A DNA stretch of 64,000 nt, from positions 178,918,789 to 178,982,788 of the forward strand of contig CM041293.1 in assembly GCA_023052935.1 (NCBI GenBank), written 5' to 3'. The notes below the pieces were generated by a model that worked only from the letters and a program-made list of their open reading frames with translations, made no database searches and had not been told where the DNA came from. The position numbers were made by a program, and so were the translations under genes. This stretch comes from Piezodorus guildinii. Its lineage: Eukaryota; Arthropoda; Insecta; Hemiptera; Pentatomidae. Below, piece by piece: positions 31,881 to 42,419 of the stretch; position 1 is the stretch's first letter, and each line of letters begins with the position of its first letter.

Positions 31881-31994
31881 ATATATACAATTTAATCTTG
31901 CATCTTTGAAAAGATAATAATTTCAAATATTTTCTGTTGAATATACCGTAGAAAATGATAATTAAATAAGTTAATCTGTTACATTATTTTTTAG

Positions 31995-32186
31995 TTGATT
32001 ATTCTTGAAATTAGCATCTACTTGGGATTATTTGAAAATTGGATTGATAGGAAATGGCTAAATAGACGGGATTTGAATGTGGAGAGAGTTTGGGAGTCAC
32101 GGATATTAAGGGGGATGGAGTTCCATAGGGAGGCGGATCGGATTAAGAATGATCTATCGAAAGCTGTGGATCGATGGACAAAATAG
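31995..32186 (+). CDS. Unidentified short open frame
   Basis: 63 codons, hydrophilic and rich in Arg, Asp and Glu (RRDLNVERVWESRILRGM, HREADRIKNDLSKAVDRW). The composition is less AT-rich than the flanks, and the 32045-32186 part reads like a coding exon or a gene remnant. No domain was recognised and no second copy occurs here. It could be a chance frame. Confidence 0.25.
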   Translation: MIILEISIYLGLFENWIDRKWLNRRDLNVERVWESRILRGMEFHREADRIKNDLSKAVDRWTK

Positions 32187-32220
32187 TTACAGAGGTGTCT
32201 CTGGATATCCCAAAGATATT

Positions 32221-32222
32221 AT

Positions 32223-32260
<38 letters not shown>

Positions 32261-32272
32261 TATATATATATT
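32221..32272. repeat. (TA)n microsatellite
   Basis: A TA tract with one phase change (ATAATA). Confidence 0.95.
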
Positions 32273-32744
32273 TGTGGTGCGTGCAACACAAGAGTTTCTG
32301 TTAGTTTAGACTTATAAATAATGCTGAAGCTAAAAAAAAAATTTCAACGCTTAACTTAAAATTTTATGAAAACATTTACTTTAGATTTAAATTTCATGTA
32401 ACAACCATGTCCATGTTCGATCATCATCATTTAGCCAAGTAAAATAATGTATTGTCCTATAATTGTTATTCTGTTATGAATTAATCATTTATTTTATTAT
32501 TCAATATTTGTAAGTAAATTGGATAACACAAACTATTTGAAAAGGATTTCAAGTGTAATTCCTTATGAAATTAAATACGTTTGGGTAATTATATTAACTT
32601 ATTTCCCATGGTATCTTACAGTTAAAATCTTATTTTTAAATAATATAAGGTCCTAAATATTTTTGTGAACACACAACCTAACATAACCCGACATATGGCC
32701 CTAGATTTTTTTTTTTTTTTTTTGGAGTAGAAAATCTGTAGTAA
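32273..32744. other. No recognised feature
   Basis: AT-rich DNA ending in a T-run at 32708-32722. No frame or repeat was recognised. Confidence 0.55.
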
Positions 32745-32749
32745 TGCCA

Positions 32750-32842
32750 TACTACTCTTTAAAGATCTTTATCCTAATTACACCTGGTAAAGCGAAATTC
32801 GGGAATCTTACTGCAACATCGTCAGATTAGCCAAATAGCAAT
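32750..32842 (+). mobile_element. SINE body and tail fragment
   Basis: TTTAAAGATCTTTATCCTAATTA followed by CACCTGGTAAAGCGAAATTC and GCAACATCGTCAGATTAGCC matches the second half of the 19.4-kb SINE. The head is missing. Confidence 0.65.
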
Positions 32843-33160
32843 ACTGCTTAAGATTCAACCCTCAGGTACTAATAAATTTGTAATTTAGCAATATATTTCA
32901 AAGGAACTTCAAATTATTACCATTAGCGAGTTTGATAAATTTTAGAAGTATTTGACAAATATAAATTTCGAATGCATTTTTGGCTCTTTCATTTTAACTA
33001 ATTTCATAACAGTGAATATGAATATGACTTCAAATATTATTTTAAACAACCAAAATAAGCGGGAGTTATCGATATAATATTTTTAGAAGCATTTTAACAA
33101 AGGTCATTAAACATAATAATCCGTAAATTCAATTGATAATAAATGTTTGCTCTTTTGGTA
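32843..33160. other. No recognised feature
   Basis: AT-rich DNA without a recognised feature. Confidence 0.5.
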
Positions 33161-33385
33161 ATGCCGGAATATTTTTGTTGGAAAAACTCTAGATTGTAAA
33201 CTTCTCTAGGCATAATACGTACGCTTTTGAAATATGTAATCTAGTTTTATAGAATATACGGTTTGGAGCTAAACTGACCAACACATACACACAGACCTTA
33301 TTGCAGGTCATTTAGACTCAGGGGCTCCGAAACGTGTATTTGGTGGAAAGTTGTATTTGAAAACTTACTAATTTTTATCAAGTGG
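33161..33385 (+). mobile_element. HER fragment, diverged
   Basis: The end part of a HER: ACACATACACACAGACCTTATTG, GCAGGTCATTTAGACTCAGG and GAAACGTGTATTTGGTGG. The 3' hairpin is lost where a LINE end follows. Confidence 0.65.
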
Positions 33386-33517
33386 ATTCTCTCCTGCTTT
33401 GCTCGGGTGCAATTTTTAATGAGGTGTCATTTATTTTGTAATATATTTTTCCTAAAATGAATGTCGTACTGTATGAAAGGATATATAACATGTACGATAC
33501 TGTACAGTGGCCCGCAA

Positions 33518-34080
33518 AGTATAGTCTGGACCCACAGAAGCCGCGCCCAGTTTGTGATGGAGACGCATTGGAAGATTGTTTCCATTTTTTCGCTCGATGT
33601 CCGCATAACATGAAAATAGAACCCGTTTCATTCCCGTATTAAATGATGTATATGATGGCTTTTATGAAATTCTTGCGGAACCCACGTAATAGGACCTGAA
33701 ATTATTATTTATTTTTGTCACAGAAAATTTTGAAAATAAGATTTCAATATCTTTCTTCTCAGAATGTTAATCACCCTTAAATGTTTCGAGACTTATAGTA
33801 TTTTGTAGGTATTAAGTATTTGCTTTAGTAATATTATTATTACATTATTTAATATATTCTTATATTTAATTTATGTATATGTTGGATCAAAGTAATCATA
33901 AATACCAGCACCTTTATGATTATTGCTGTATATGTGTTTTGTTGTTTTTGTTTTAATTATTTTATTGATTTGTAATTAATAATTTATATTTCTGGTGATA
34001 AATTTATTATTTGTGCTGTGCCAGCCATCTCTATTTGTATGGGGATTGCCCTAAAGACAATAAATAAAATTATTATTATC
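33518..34080 (+). mobile_element. 5'-truncated LINE 3' end
   Basis: Second copy of the element at 3675-4241. It has YSLDPQKPRPVCDGDALEDC, with the first Cys of the knuckle changed to Arg, and FHFFARCP. A 1-base deletion after FARCP shifts the frame. The 3' UTR and terminal block TTGTATGGGGATTGCCCTAA with an AAATAAAATTATTATTATC tail are as in the first copy. The target-site duplication could not be confirmed. Confidence 0.8.
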
Positions 34081-34399
34081 ATTAAATGTGATCCTTCTTT
34101 TAAATCAACCACAGTTTTCTTGCACATTAACTTTTCTAAAATCTTCAGCCTTTCCAACGGTATTATAAGCTATTGTATACTGCATATTATTATCGATTTT
34201 AATATTACTACTCAAATGATTATTTGATGACTTGTTTACAGGAAATCTAGAAATCTAACTTCCCACCTTAAGAAAAACTTCATCGCAATGTATTGTATTA
34301 CACTTACCTTTAGGAAATGCTATTGAAAACCGTACCAAAACCCGTCGTGTGGTTTAAAGGAGTTAGCGAAAACCATGAATCACTCCATTATAAATATAA
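34081..34399. other. Mostly unassigned, with a small HER remnant
   Basis: TTTTCTAAAATCTTCAGCC, TTTCCAACGGTATTATAAGC at about 34133-34175 recalls the HER middle. The rest is unassigned AT-rich DNA. Confidence 0.4.
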
Positions 34400-34402
34400 A
34401 TA

Positions 34403-34471
<69 letters not shown>
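34400..34471. repeat. (TA)n microsatellite
   Basis: About 35 TA units with one phase change. Confidence 0.96.
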
Positions 34472-34472
<1 letters not shown>

Positions 34473-34845
34473 TGTTTATTTCATATTTAAATAAGTGAAA
34501 GAAGAAAAAGTTTAAGTAATGAATTCAGTTATTTTGAATATTCTTAGGCAAATGTAATTTCAAAGTCCGAAAAGTTAACTTAAATATTCGAGACCAGTGG
34601 TGCCTACATTATCCCATGCACTAACTACAGTGAAATCCCTCTCTTCCAAAAAAAACCTGTAGTTAGATATTTTTCTCATCTGAGGCTTATAATATGTGTG
34701 TTCCTCAAGCACCATATTAATCCTCAACTCTACTTATAAACAATTATTCATTTATCTCTAAGCCAAGAAGGACTAAAACCACATCACCCTTTGAACCAAT
34801 CTAGTACCTAGGTGGTTGTGCTGGTGTGTGGTCTCGTGAGGCATT
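34472..34845. other. No recognised feature
   Basis: AT-rich DNA. Nothing was recognised. Confidence 0.5.
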
Positions 34846-34854
34846 TAAAAAAAC

Positions 34855-35579
34855 GAAGAGTCCTGTGAAACTGAAATTTCATATTTCAAACAAATATATC
34901 CCTGAGACGTTAAAAAACCATTTTCATTAAAATGTGCTTACCAGAAGAGGCACTTTATACCATGCATTTTGACACCTTTTTTTGATTTTTCCGAAAACGG
35001 TTCGAACGATTTTGATTAAACTCGCTATGTCGATGTAATATTCAATAGGCTTAAACGTCATGTAGGTTTCATTCTGATTAAAAAGGCTTGACAGGGCTTA
35101 AATGCCGATTTTTAAATTTTGTCTCCTAAAGTTCCTTCAATTTTGTAGTTTTTATGAAATTGGCCATATCATCTGATTAGCATGCTAAAAAACAGCTAAA
35201 TGTGTATGTTGTACGCATTTGAAAAACAACTATAGAAGAAAACTGAAAAAAATGTTTTAATGCAATTTTTTTGTTTTTGAACATAAGAACAGTAATATAC
35301 ATGTATGATGTACCGTTTAAAAGTTAAAGATTTAGAAAAAATGTTATCAACACAAGCTTTTAAAAGTTAATAGAGAGTGATGAAAAGAAGATACAATTCA
35401 CCTGATTATTTTAGATAATACTATAATAATTTTTTAATAAAACACATGTTTCTATATAAAATCAATTTAATTAATTCTTTAATAGTTTCACGTATTTTTA
35501 TCTATAACTGTATTTGTAAATTCTTTCATTCATTTTAAAAATGGAGGTAAGTGAAAGTCTCGTGTTGCCCGCACCAGAT
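34855..35579 (-). mobile_element. HER copy lacking its 3' hairpin end
   Basis: Starts at AGTCCTGTGAAACTGAAATTTC and runs through ATACCATGCATTTTGACACC, TCGCTATGTCGATGTAA, CATGTAGGTTTCATTCTG and GTAATATACATGTATGATG to GGAGGTAAGTGAAAGTCTCG and TTGCCCGCACCAGAT. The (CA)n and hairpin part is missing. Confidence 0.87.
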
Positions 35580-35599
35580 TTTTTTTGTCTATTTTGGTG

Positions 35600-35792
35600 T
35601 AATACATAGTTATACCCTAGGTTAAATCTGAAATTTTAGTTTTTTTGCGACTTATTGTTTTCAAACAAGGCTTACCACGAGACTACACGAAGAACCTAAA
35701 CGTGTATTTCAAGTTGTATTTAATACTCTCAATCAAGAATGTTCAGGAGCCCGGTACATTTCTTACTTTATACACGAAGTAAAAGTAAAAAA
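35600..35792 (+). mobile_element. HER fragment, 3' part, diverged
   Basis: TCTGAAATTTTAGTTTTTTTGCGACT, GGCTTACCACGAGAC, CTAAACGTGTATTTC and GAAGTAAAAGTAAAA follow HER order on the plus strand. It lies immediately beside an oppositely oriented HER (34855-35579), so the two form a loose inverted pair. Confidence 0.55.
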
Positions 35793-35795
35793 CAT

Positions 35796-35798
<3 letters not shown>

Positions 35799-35855
<57 letters not shown>

Positions 35856-35862
35856 ATATATT
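35799..35862. repeat. (TA)n microsatellite
   Basis: A TA tract with one phase change. Confidence 0.95.
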
Positions 35863-36430
35863 TTATACAAAACAAATTATAATCTCTAAAAGATTAGAAA
35901 CTACTTATTTACTTAACATGGCAATCTGCTTGGTATAAGCTTTGACCTAGTTCTTCTATTTGTCTAGGATCTGGCAGTCTTTGTTTTCAGCTTACTGTGG
36001 CATTGTTGAATGTAGTTGCTATAAAAACACATTTAGGAGACAGCAAAGCTAGGAGTATTTCATGATTACTTTGCTGTCCGCAGTACTTACAGTCCAGTCT
36101 TTTCTCATTTTTACTGTATAAATAATTCAAACACTAGTTCTTGAAAAAAAAAAAAAAAAATCAGTAAAGCATAATTTCCTTTATTATTCGAACTTTGTCT
36201 ATTTCAAAATTGTTCTAATAGGATAACTGATGATTTTCGATAGTACTTATCTCAATCACAAATTTATTTTTAAAATCTTCCTTTCTTCCAAGGATTACTC
36301 TTTACGTAAATATTTTTTCCATTGGAATTTAATTAATATTTGTTTACTAAAAAACTGAAAGCCCTGAGGTATTGTCAGCATCAGAAGAAGAGAAAATCTC
36401 TGTTATATTTTTAAAGGACCGTTATGGTGT
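35863..36430. other. No recognised feature
   Basis: AT-rich DNA. Nothing was recognised. Confidence 0.5.
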
Positions 36431-36433
36431 TAT

Positions 36434-36600
36434 ATGAGGGACCGACGTTGTCTAATAGATATAGCACTAAGTCTGCTTTTCTCTAAGTCCATGGTTCGAA
36501 ACTCGGTAATAATAGAATATTATTTATTCTGTTATAACATCTGTGGGTTCACCATGAGGTACGAAGACTCTCCTGGTGCGCACAGAGCCTATATAAAGTG
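36434..36600 (+). mobile_element. Possible tRNA-headed SINE, separate family
   Basis: ATAGATATAGCACTAAGTCTGC (A-box-like) and CCATGGTTCGAAACTCGG (B-box-like) are about 30 bases apart, with a GC-richer body after them. No second copy occurs in the window, so the assignment rests on the two boxes alone. Confidence 0.35.
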
Positions 36601-36611
36601 GGTACCCAGGA

Positions 36612-36850
36612 TTATTTGCACAGACTCCTTATCGCCTCTGCTCAGTTTGAAACACCCTTCTCCACCGAATCTCTTATTCTTCAAAATATTCTTTTATCAT
36701 CAGTCCACAATAGTTTCTAATAATTCAATTTTTTTTGTCTGAGTACCGAGCCACTGCGGTATAGTCGGCAATGAACTCTCAGATCGTTCAGCCAAAGAAG
36801 CAATAACATATGGCGACTATGTTTCTGTCATCAAGCATCGGATTCGGTCG
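36612..36850 (+). pseudogene. LINE RNase H domain (left part of a split element)
   Basis: Plus strand: CTDSLSPLLSLKHP, then after one stop VPSHCGIVGNELSDRSAKEA. These are the catalytic-Asp region and the conserved VPSHxGIxGNExxDxxAKEA box of the RNase H domain of I/R1/Loa-type LINEs. The protein is cut at about 36850, just before the palindrome at 36867-38977, and picks up beyond it. Confidence 0.8.
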
Positions 36851-36866
36851 GGGGGGAGGGGAGGAC

Positions 36867-37988
36867 AAAGGACCTAGCCGGATAAGCATGTGAAATCTGC
36901 CCCCGCGTGTATTAGAACCAAATTTATACCATTGAGTCACACCTATGAGAAACAACCTTACGCAAATTTTTAGCCCCTTAATCCTAACGGGGGGAAAGTT
37001 ATGGAGGGGGGAAGATAAAACAAAAAAAATTGTTTTCTCCTGAACTGCTCAACTGATTTTCACGAAAAAAATATATGTTATGAATTTTATAAATAGGTTT
37101 CAAAACATATTTTTTTAAATTTTTTTCCACGAAAATGTTGGTCCCAAAAAATTTTTGAATTTTTCAAAAAAATATTTTTTTTGTTATGATGGTTTGGTAC
37201 ACCTCCAATTTTTCGCTATTTTATTTCATTATAGGGTCCTCCATAACATATATTTTTTTCAATTTTATCAGAAGTGTACCCCATGGTGAAAAATAAAAAA
37301 AACAAATTTTTCTTCTGAACGAATCAACCGACTTTCACGAAAAAAATATATGGTAATGGTTTTCTAATAGAGTTTCAAAACACATTTTTTTGAATTTTTT
37401 ATTTCGAAAACGTGAGTCAAAATTTTTATTTTTAATTTTTCAAAAATAAATTTTAAATTATGTTAAATTAGTACACCAACAATTTTTTACTAATTTGATT
37501 CATTGGAGGATCCTGCGCAATATATTTTTTTTTTCAAGTTGGTCTAAAATGTACCCAATAAGGAAAAATAAAAAAAAACAGCACTTTTTCAGCTCTCTGA
37601 GGTCACGCATGAAGAGCTCTATCCCTAGCTGTGGGACCGTAATGCCATTAGATATCACTTACACACTATGCACATACATACTATTTATTATACCTATTAT
37701 TATAAATATCTTATATTGGATCGAATATATGTATTTTTCTTGTATTTAGTTAATTTTTCTTACTTAGATAACTACTACACAGCACTATATGCTATATTTA
37801 TATAAAACGTAACTAAAAAGATTTTTTTAATATATATTTTTTCATATTATTATATGTTAAATAATCAAAAAAGCTAACAGTCGACAGGCTTTTTGTCGAA
37901 CACTTCATGCAAGTCTGTCATCATAACTTTTTTGATTAACATATAATAATATGAAAAAAATATATATTAAAAAAATCTTTTTAGTTAC

Positions 37989-38055
<67 letters not shown>

Positions 38056-38977
38056 CATATAGTGATGTGTAGTAGTTATCCAAGTAAAAAAAATTAACTA
38101 AATGCAAACAAAAATAAATATATTCGATCCAATATAAGATATTTATAATAATAGGTATAATAAATAGTATGTATGTGCATAGTGTGTAAGTGATATCTAA
38201 TGGCATTACGGTCCCACAGCTTGGGATAGAGCTCTTCATGCGTGACCTCAGAGAGCTGAAAAAATGCTGTTTTTTTTATTTTTCCTTATTGGGTACATTT
38301 TAGACCAACTTGAAAAAATAAATATTGCGCAGGACCCTCCAATGAATCAAATTAGTAAAAAATTGTTGGTGTACTAATCTAACATAATTTAAAATTTATT
38401 TTTGAAAAATTAAAAATAAAAATTTTGACTCACGTTTTCGAAATAAGAAATTCAAAAAAATGTTTTTTGAAACTCTATTAGAAAACCATTACCATATATT
38501 TTTTTCGTGAAAGTCGGTTGATTCGTTCAGGAGAAAAATTTGTTTTTTTTATTTTTCACTATGGGGTACACTTCTGATAAAATTGAAAAAAATATATGTT
38601 ATGGAGGACCCTATAATGAAATAAAATAGCGAAAAATTGGAGGTGTACCAAACCATCATAACAAAAAAATATTTTTTTGAAAAATTCAAAAATTTTTTGG
38701 GACCAACATTTTCGTGGAATAAAATTTTAAAAAATATTTTTTGAAACCTATTTATAAAATCCATATCATATATTTTTTTCGTGAAAATCAGTTGAGCAGT
38801 TCAGGAGAAAACAATTTTTTTTGTTTTTTCTTTCCCCCTCCATAACTTCCCTCCCGTTAGGATTAAGGGGCTAAAAGTTTGCGTAAGGTTGTTTCTCATA
38901 GGTGTGACTCAATGGTATAAATTTGGTTCTAATACACGCGGGGGCAGATTTCACATGCTTATCCGGCTAGGCCCTTT
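36867..38977. mobile_element. Large palindromic (fold-back) element, 2.1 kb
   Basis: Left arm 36867-37873 and right arm 37926-38977 are near-identical inverted copies with a spacer of about 50 bases. The outer ends are AAAGGACCTAGCCGG and CCGGCTAGGCCCTTT. Landmarks mirrored in both arms include AAATCTGCCCCCGCG, GGTGTGACTCAATGG, CTCTGAGGTCACGCATGAAG and AGATATCACTTACAC. The right arm alone has a (TA)n tract at 37991-38054. Open frames at 37495-37749 plus and 37985-38239 minus are mirror copies of one chance or unknown 80-residue frame (RSRMKSSIPSCGTVMPL). No transposase was seen. Confidence 0.92.
37991..38054. repeat. (TA)n microsatellite in one palindrome arm
   Basis: 32 TA units. The matching position in the left arm has only a short TATATTTATATA, so the tract expanded after the palindrome formed. 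Confidence 0.95.
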
Positions 38978-39605
38978 GGCACGGCACTACACAAAACAAG
39001 TTAAGGGAAATAAGAAGGGACATCTCCCATTGGCATTCATCCCTACGACAAAAGCAAAGGGAAGAGGTTATCCTGGCGCCCCTACGCATTGGACACACCC
39101 GACTAACTCACGGACATCTCATGGCACGGAAACCTCCTACTGACTTGCCCAACATGCTGTTGCCCGGTTACTGTTAAACTAGTTTTGACAGAGTGTAGGG
39201 CTTATGAAACTCAAAGAGAACATTTGCAATTGACACTGACTTACCAACTGTTTTACAAGACAACATACAGACAACTGCAAAACTTTTTGACTTCCTACGA
39301 TAGACAGACTTATACAATAAATTATAGTATATAATCCGTGATTTGGGGTGAAAAAGACCCAAGTGGTTTAAGCCTACGAAAAAAACAAGAAAAAAAAAAC
39401 AAGTGGGTACCCCTCAATGTGAAAAAAACTTGTGCATGAGTGTGAACATGGGCTAATTATAACTTTGAATTCCCTTGCCTCTTTTGTTGATATAGGTTTG
39501 GTATTTTATATTGTTATGTTTTAGCTAGCGCTATTTGTATGGGGATTATTTCGATAGCAAATAAAGTTTTTTATTCATTAATCCATTCATTCATTCAACT
39601 AATAA
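38978..39605 (+). pseudogene. LINE C-terminal region and 3' end (right part of a split element)
   Basis: Plus strand: KLREIRRDISHWHSS, EEVILAPLRIGHTRLTHGHL, ARKPPTDLP. After a frameshift come CPTCCCPVTVKLVLTECRAY and TQREHLQLTLTYQL. The LRIGHTRLTHG motif and the C-x2-C..C knuckle follow the RNase H domain in I/R1/Loa-type LINEs, so this continues 36612-36850. The His of the knuckle is replaced by Leu. The 3' end is GCTATTTGTATGGGGATT with an ATTCATTC-type tail at about 39560-39600. It is inactive. Confidence 0.82.
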
Positions 39606-40019
39606 GTATTCAAAAAATTTTGAACACTTATGATTTTATAATAGACCCTATACAGACGATTGAAGAAACTACGCTTTAATAAAACAATAATATGTTGGGA
39701 TGAGTGACATTAAAACGAAATAAAAGACTGGGCTAACGTAGACTCGATCCCGTATCGAAAAGAGCTGGTCTTGAGTACTTAATTATTAAAATGAAAAAAA
39801 GGGTAATATTAAATAAAAAGATAAAATTGAAAGTAAACAAACTAAATAAAAGTTTAATAAAAAAAAATATGAGGAAAATTTACAAAAAATATAAAACCAT
39901 TTTGATTTATAAAAAAAATCTTCCATTAACCTAACTGTAAAAAGAAATAAGTTCTAAAATTGGGTTAGTAGGTTAGTATTACTACTAATGGTACAAAAAA
40001 ATGAATAAATATAATGAGG

Positions 40020-40025
<6 letters not shown>
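39606..40025. other. No recognised feature
   Basis: AT-rich DNA with many A-runs. No motif was recognised. Confidence 0.5.

Positions 40026-40058
<33 letters not shown>
40026..40058. repeat. (TA)n microsatellite
   Basis: About 16 TA units. Confidence 0.93.
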
Positions 40059-40061
<3 letters not shown>

Positions 40062-40089
40062 ATAGTTATCTGTCCATATTTTCTTTGGT

Positions 40090-40185
40090 TCCGCACGACG
40101 GGTAGGCGAGTGTGATCCACTGTAAGGACGGTTGGTTATGTTCCGCACGACGGGTAGGCGATTCTGGAAGTACGGTTGGTCATCT
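40090..40185 (+). repeat. Two-unit GC-rich direct repeat
   Basis: TTCCGCACGACGGGTAGGCGA occurs at about 40090 and again at about 40141, each followed at a distance by TACGGTTGGT or GACGGTTGGTTATG. The unit is about 51 bases. Both lie in a patch (40060-40310) much less AT-rich than its surroundings, of unknown nature. Confidence 0.8.
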
Positions 40186-40725
40186 TCAAAAAGATGAGAC
40201 GAAGTCCTGATCGAAGATGATTTGAAGGCCTAACGAAAGAAGCGTGCTCTCCGCTTACTGGTGCGATCGGTACTGTCTTGATGGCGGGGGACACTGTTAT
40301 CTGTCAAATCCCTAACTACACTATTGAATATAAATACTAGAAGACGTAAATATAACATGTAAACTTAAAAAAAATATTTTCCTCAAAAAAAAACTATTTT
40401 AATTTTTAATTTCCAACAAAATATATAGGTAAAAAAAAAAAAATGTATATATAATGTTCAGGCTTAAACACAATATAAAAATGAGAAAATACAACACACA
40501 AAAAACTTGATAGCGGAGAAGGAATCTTGTATAAGCGAGAAATGATGCGAAAAGAAGAAATGGAACATAGAAAGGCGGCCAGCCGTACAATACTCCTCCT
40601 TACACCAAAAGGAAAATCTTGTTCTATCTAGTGAAGAAAGAATCAGATAAAAGATAAGTAAAAAAAAATATATATATTCATTTATCGTTACATGATGCCT
40701 ATACTCTTGGTAATAATTAATAATA
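40186..40725. other. No recognised gene
   Basis: GC-richer until about 40310, then AT-rich. GAAAGGCGGCCAGCCGTACAA at about 40571 recalls retroelement ends, but nothing supports an LTR. Confidence 0.4.
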
Positions 40726-41646
40726 TTGGGTTGTGTCTATGAAATGTCCGTTTTCAAGGTAAAGGAATTTTTATTAAAAATACGATATGAAAACAAGATA
40801 ATTTTATTCCAAGTATTTATCTTATTTTTCTGCACATTTGTTACAACGTGACACTAACTTTTTTATCCCCAACTGAAAAACTCTGAGCTTTGAAGTGAAA
40901 CAAAATCTGAAAACGCACTTTTCACTTGATCATCATTTTCAAAAAGTTTTCCTTTGAGAAGGTGTCTAAAGTCCAAAAACAGGTGGTAATCTGTTGGAGA
41001 CAAGTCGGAGAATATGGTGTGTGCGGAAGAACTTCGTAGCCCAGTTCTTTCAATTTTTGCACGGTATGTTTTGAATGATGGGGTCTTGCTGCCGCTCAGT
41101 GAGATCATGACGTACCCATGTATCGAGCTTTTTTACTTTCCCAATACACTTTAAATGTGTGGAAACGGTAGATGCACTTGCATTTAGTTGTACTGAGAGT
41201 CTTTCAACTGTTTGCTAGGGGTTTCCTTCTACTGTATATTTGGGGACATCGTTGTTATTACGGACGAGGTCTTCCTCGGGGCAAGTTTTCCAAGTCAGTA
41301 TCCCCATCTGAAAACTTAGCGAACCAACGGCGAATGGTCCGTTCATTAACACTCTCTTACCCGAACGCCTTGCAAATATTTCTAGAGGTCTCAGCTGCTG
41401 AATGGCCGAGTTTAAACTTCGTAAAAAAAATATTACTAAAAAATCGCGTGTTTCCATGTTCATATTTGGAGGTATACTAAAAAGTGGGTAATTGATTGGG
41501 AAACTAATGTTTATAATAAAAAGGTAGAGGATTAGTAACTGTTTACTTTAAAAATGTAAGTTTTAGAAGAAAAACAACAGAGACCTGCTAAATCCTTTAT
41601 GTATTTCAGAAACTATAAAAACGGACATTTCATGTGAAACAACCAA
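40726..41646 (-). mobile_element. mariner element, internally deleted (921 bp)
   Basis: Ends TTGGGTTGTGTC and the complement of TTGGTTGTTTCACATGAA, with AAACGGACATTTCATG inside. TA flanks on both sides (40724-40725 and 41647-41648). The remaining gene on the minus strand has ERQQ joined directly to the sequence upstream of YEVLPHTPYS and DLSPTDYHLF. The N-terminal part (KRVLMNGPFAVGSLSF) and the C-terminal part (ENDDQVKSAFSDFVSLQSSE) lie in different frames with stops. The middle of the catalytic domain is missing. It has the same subfamily and the same deletion junction as 60179-61087. Confidence 0.92.
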
Positions 41647-41648
41647 TA

Positions 41649-42415
41649 ATAATAGCGTTAGCAAACCCGAGGATTCTATCCCGATATTTTCAATGAAGGA
41701 AACCTTCAAGCTTAAGCCCTCAGGATCATACTTGAAAATAATCATCCCACTTACACCACGGTCTTCCACTTGAATTCCTACTATACACCACTAAGCTCCA
41801 AATTAACCGTTTAATTCCCCATAAGACTCATCTTTCTTCGAAACTTTACGCAATATGTTATTCTCGATAACCTTAAGGCGTTCTTTTCTCTCTTTCAAGT
41901 AGGCGATACCCGCATAAAACAGTTTGAAGGACAAGTTATTTTAAAACTTCATTTTTTTATTTTTCTTGACAAATTATTTATGTTTATATAATATACATCA
42001 TAAAAGACACAATAAACATAAATCAGCTGTCCTATTATATTATATACTGTTATAATTAAGAGCATTCATGATAAATAATGGACGACATTTTATTATTTAT
42101 GTACTGCTAATATTTATTGATTATAAACATCATTATTTTTTTTTATGAAACCAAAAATTAAATTTAGTGTATATAAAGTATATTAAGAAATATTACATTG
42201 ATGAGCGAATTTTATAAGCAAATTATTAATTAAACATTATTCTATAATTAATTATTTTAGGTTTTTATTGAAGTTAGTTATATCTGAAGATATTAACAAT
42301 ATCAATATATATATTTATATTTGATATATTAAAATATTTTTTCAACTCTTATTTTATTTTATAACAATTTTATTTAACAGTTATTGAGAGAGAGAAGTTA
42401 GTTCAGGGTGTAGTA
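41649..42415. other. No recognised feature
   Basis: AT-rich DNA, less so at 41660-41900. Nothing was recognised. Confidence 0.5.
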
Positions 42416-42419
42416 AAAA

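Noticed and set aside
37495..38239. Two similar 84-codon frames taken as paralogous genes
   Set aside because: They are the same sequence in the two arms of a palindrome. One frame runs into a TA tract and no domain is recognised.
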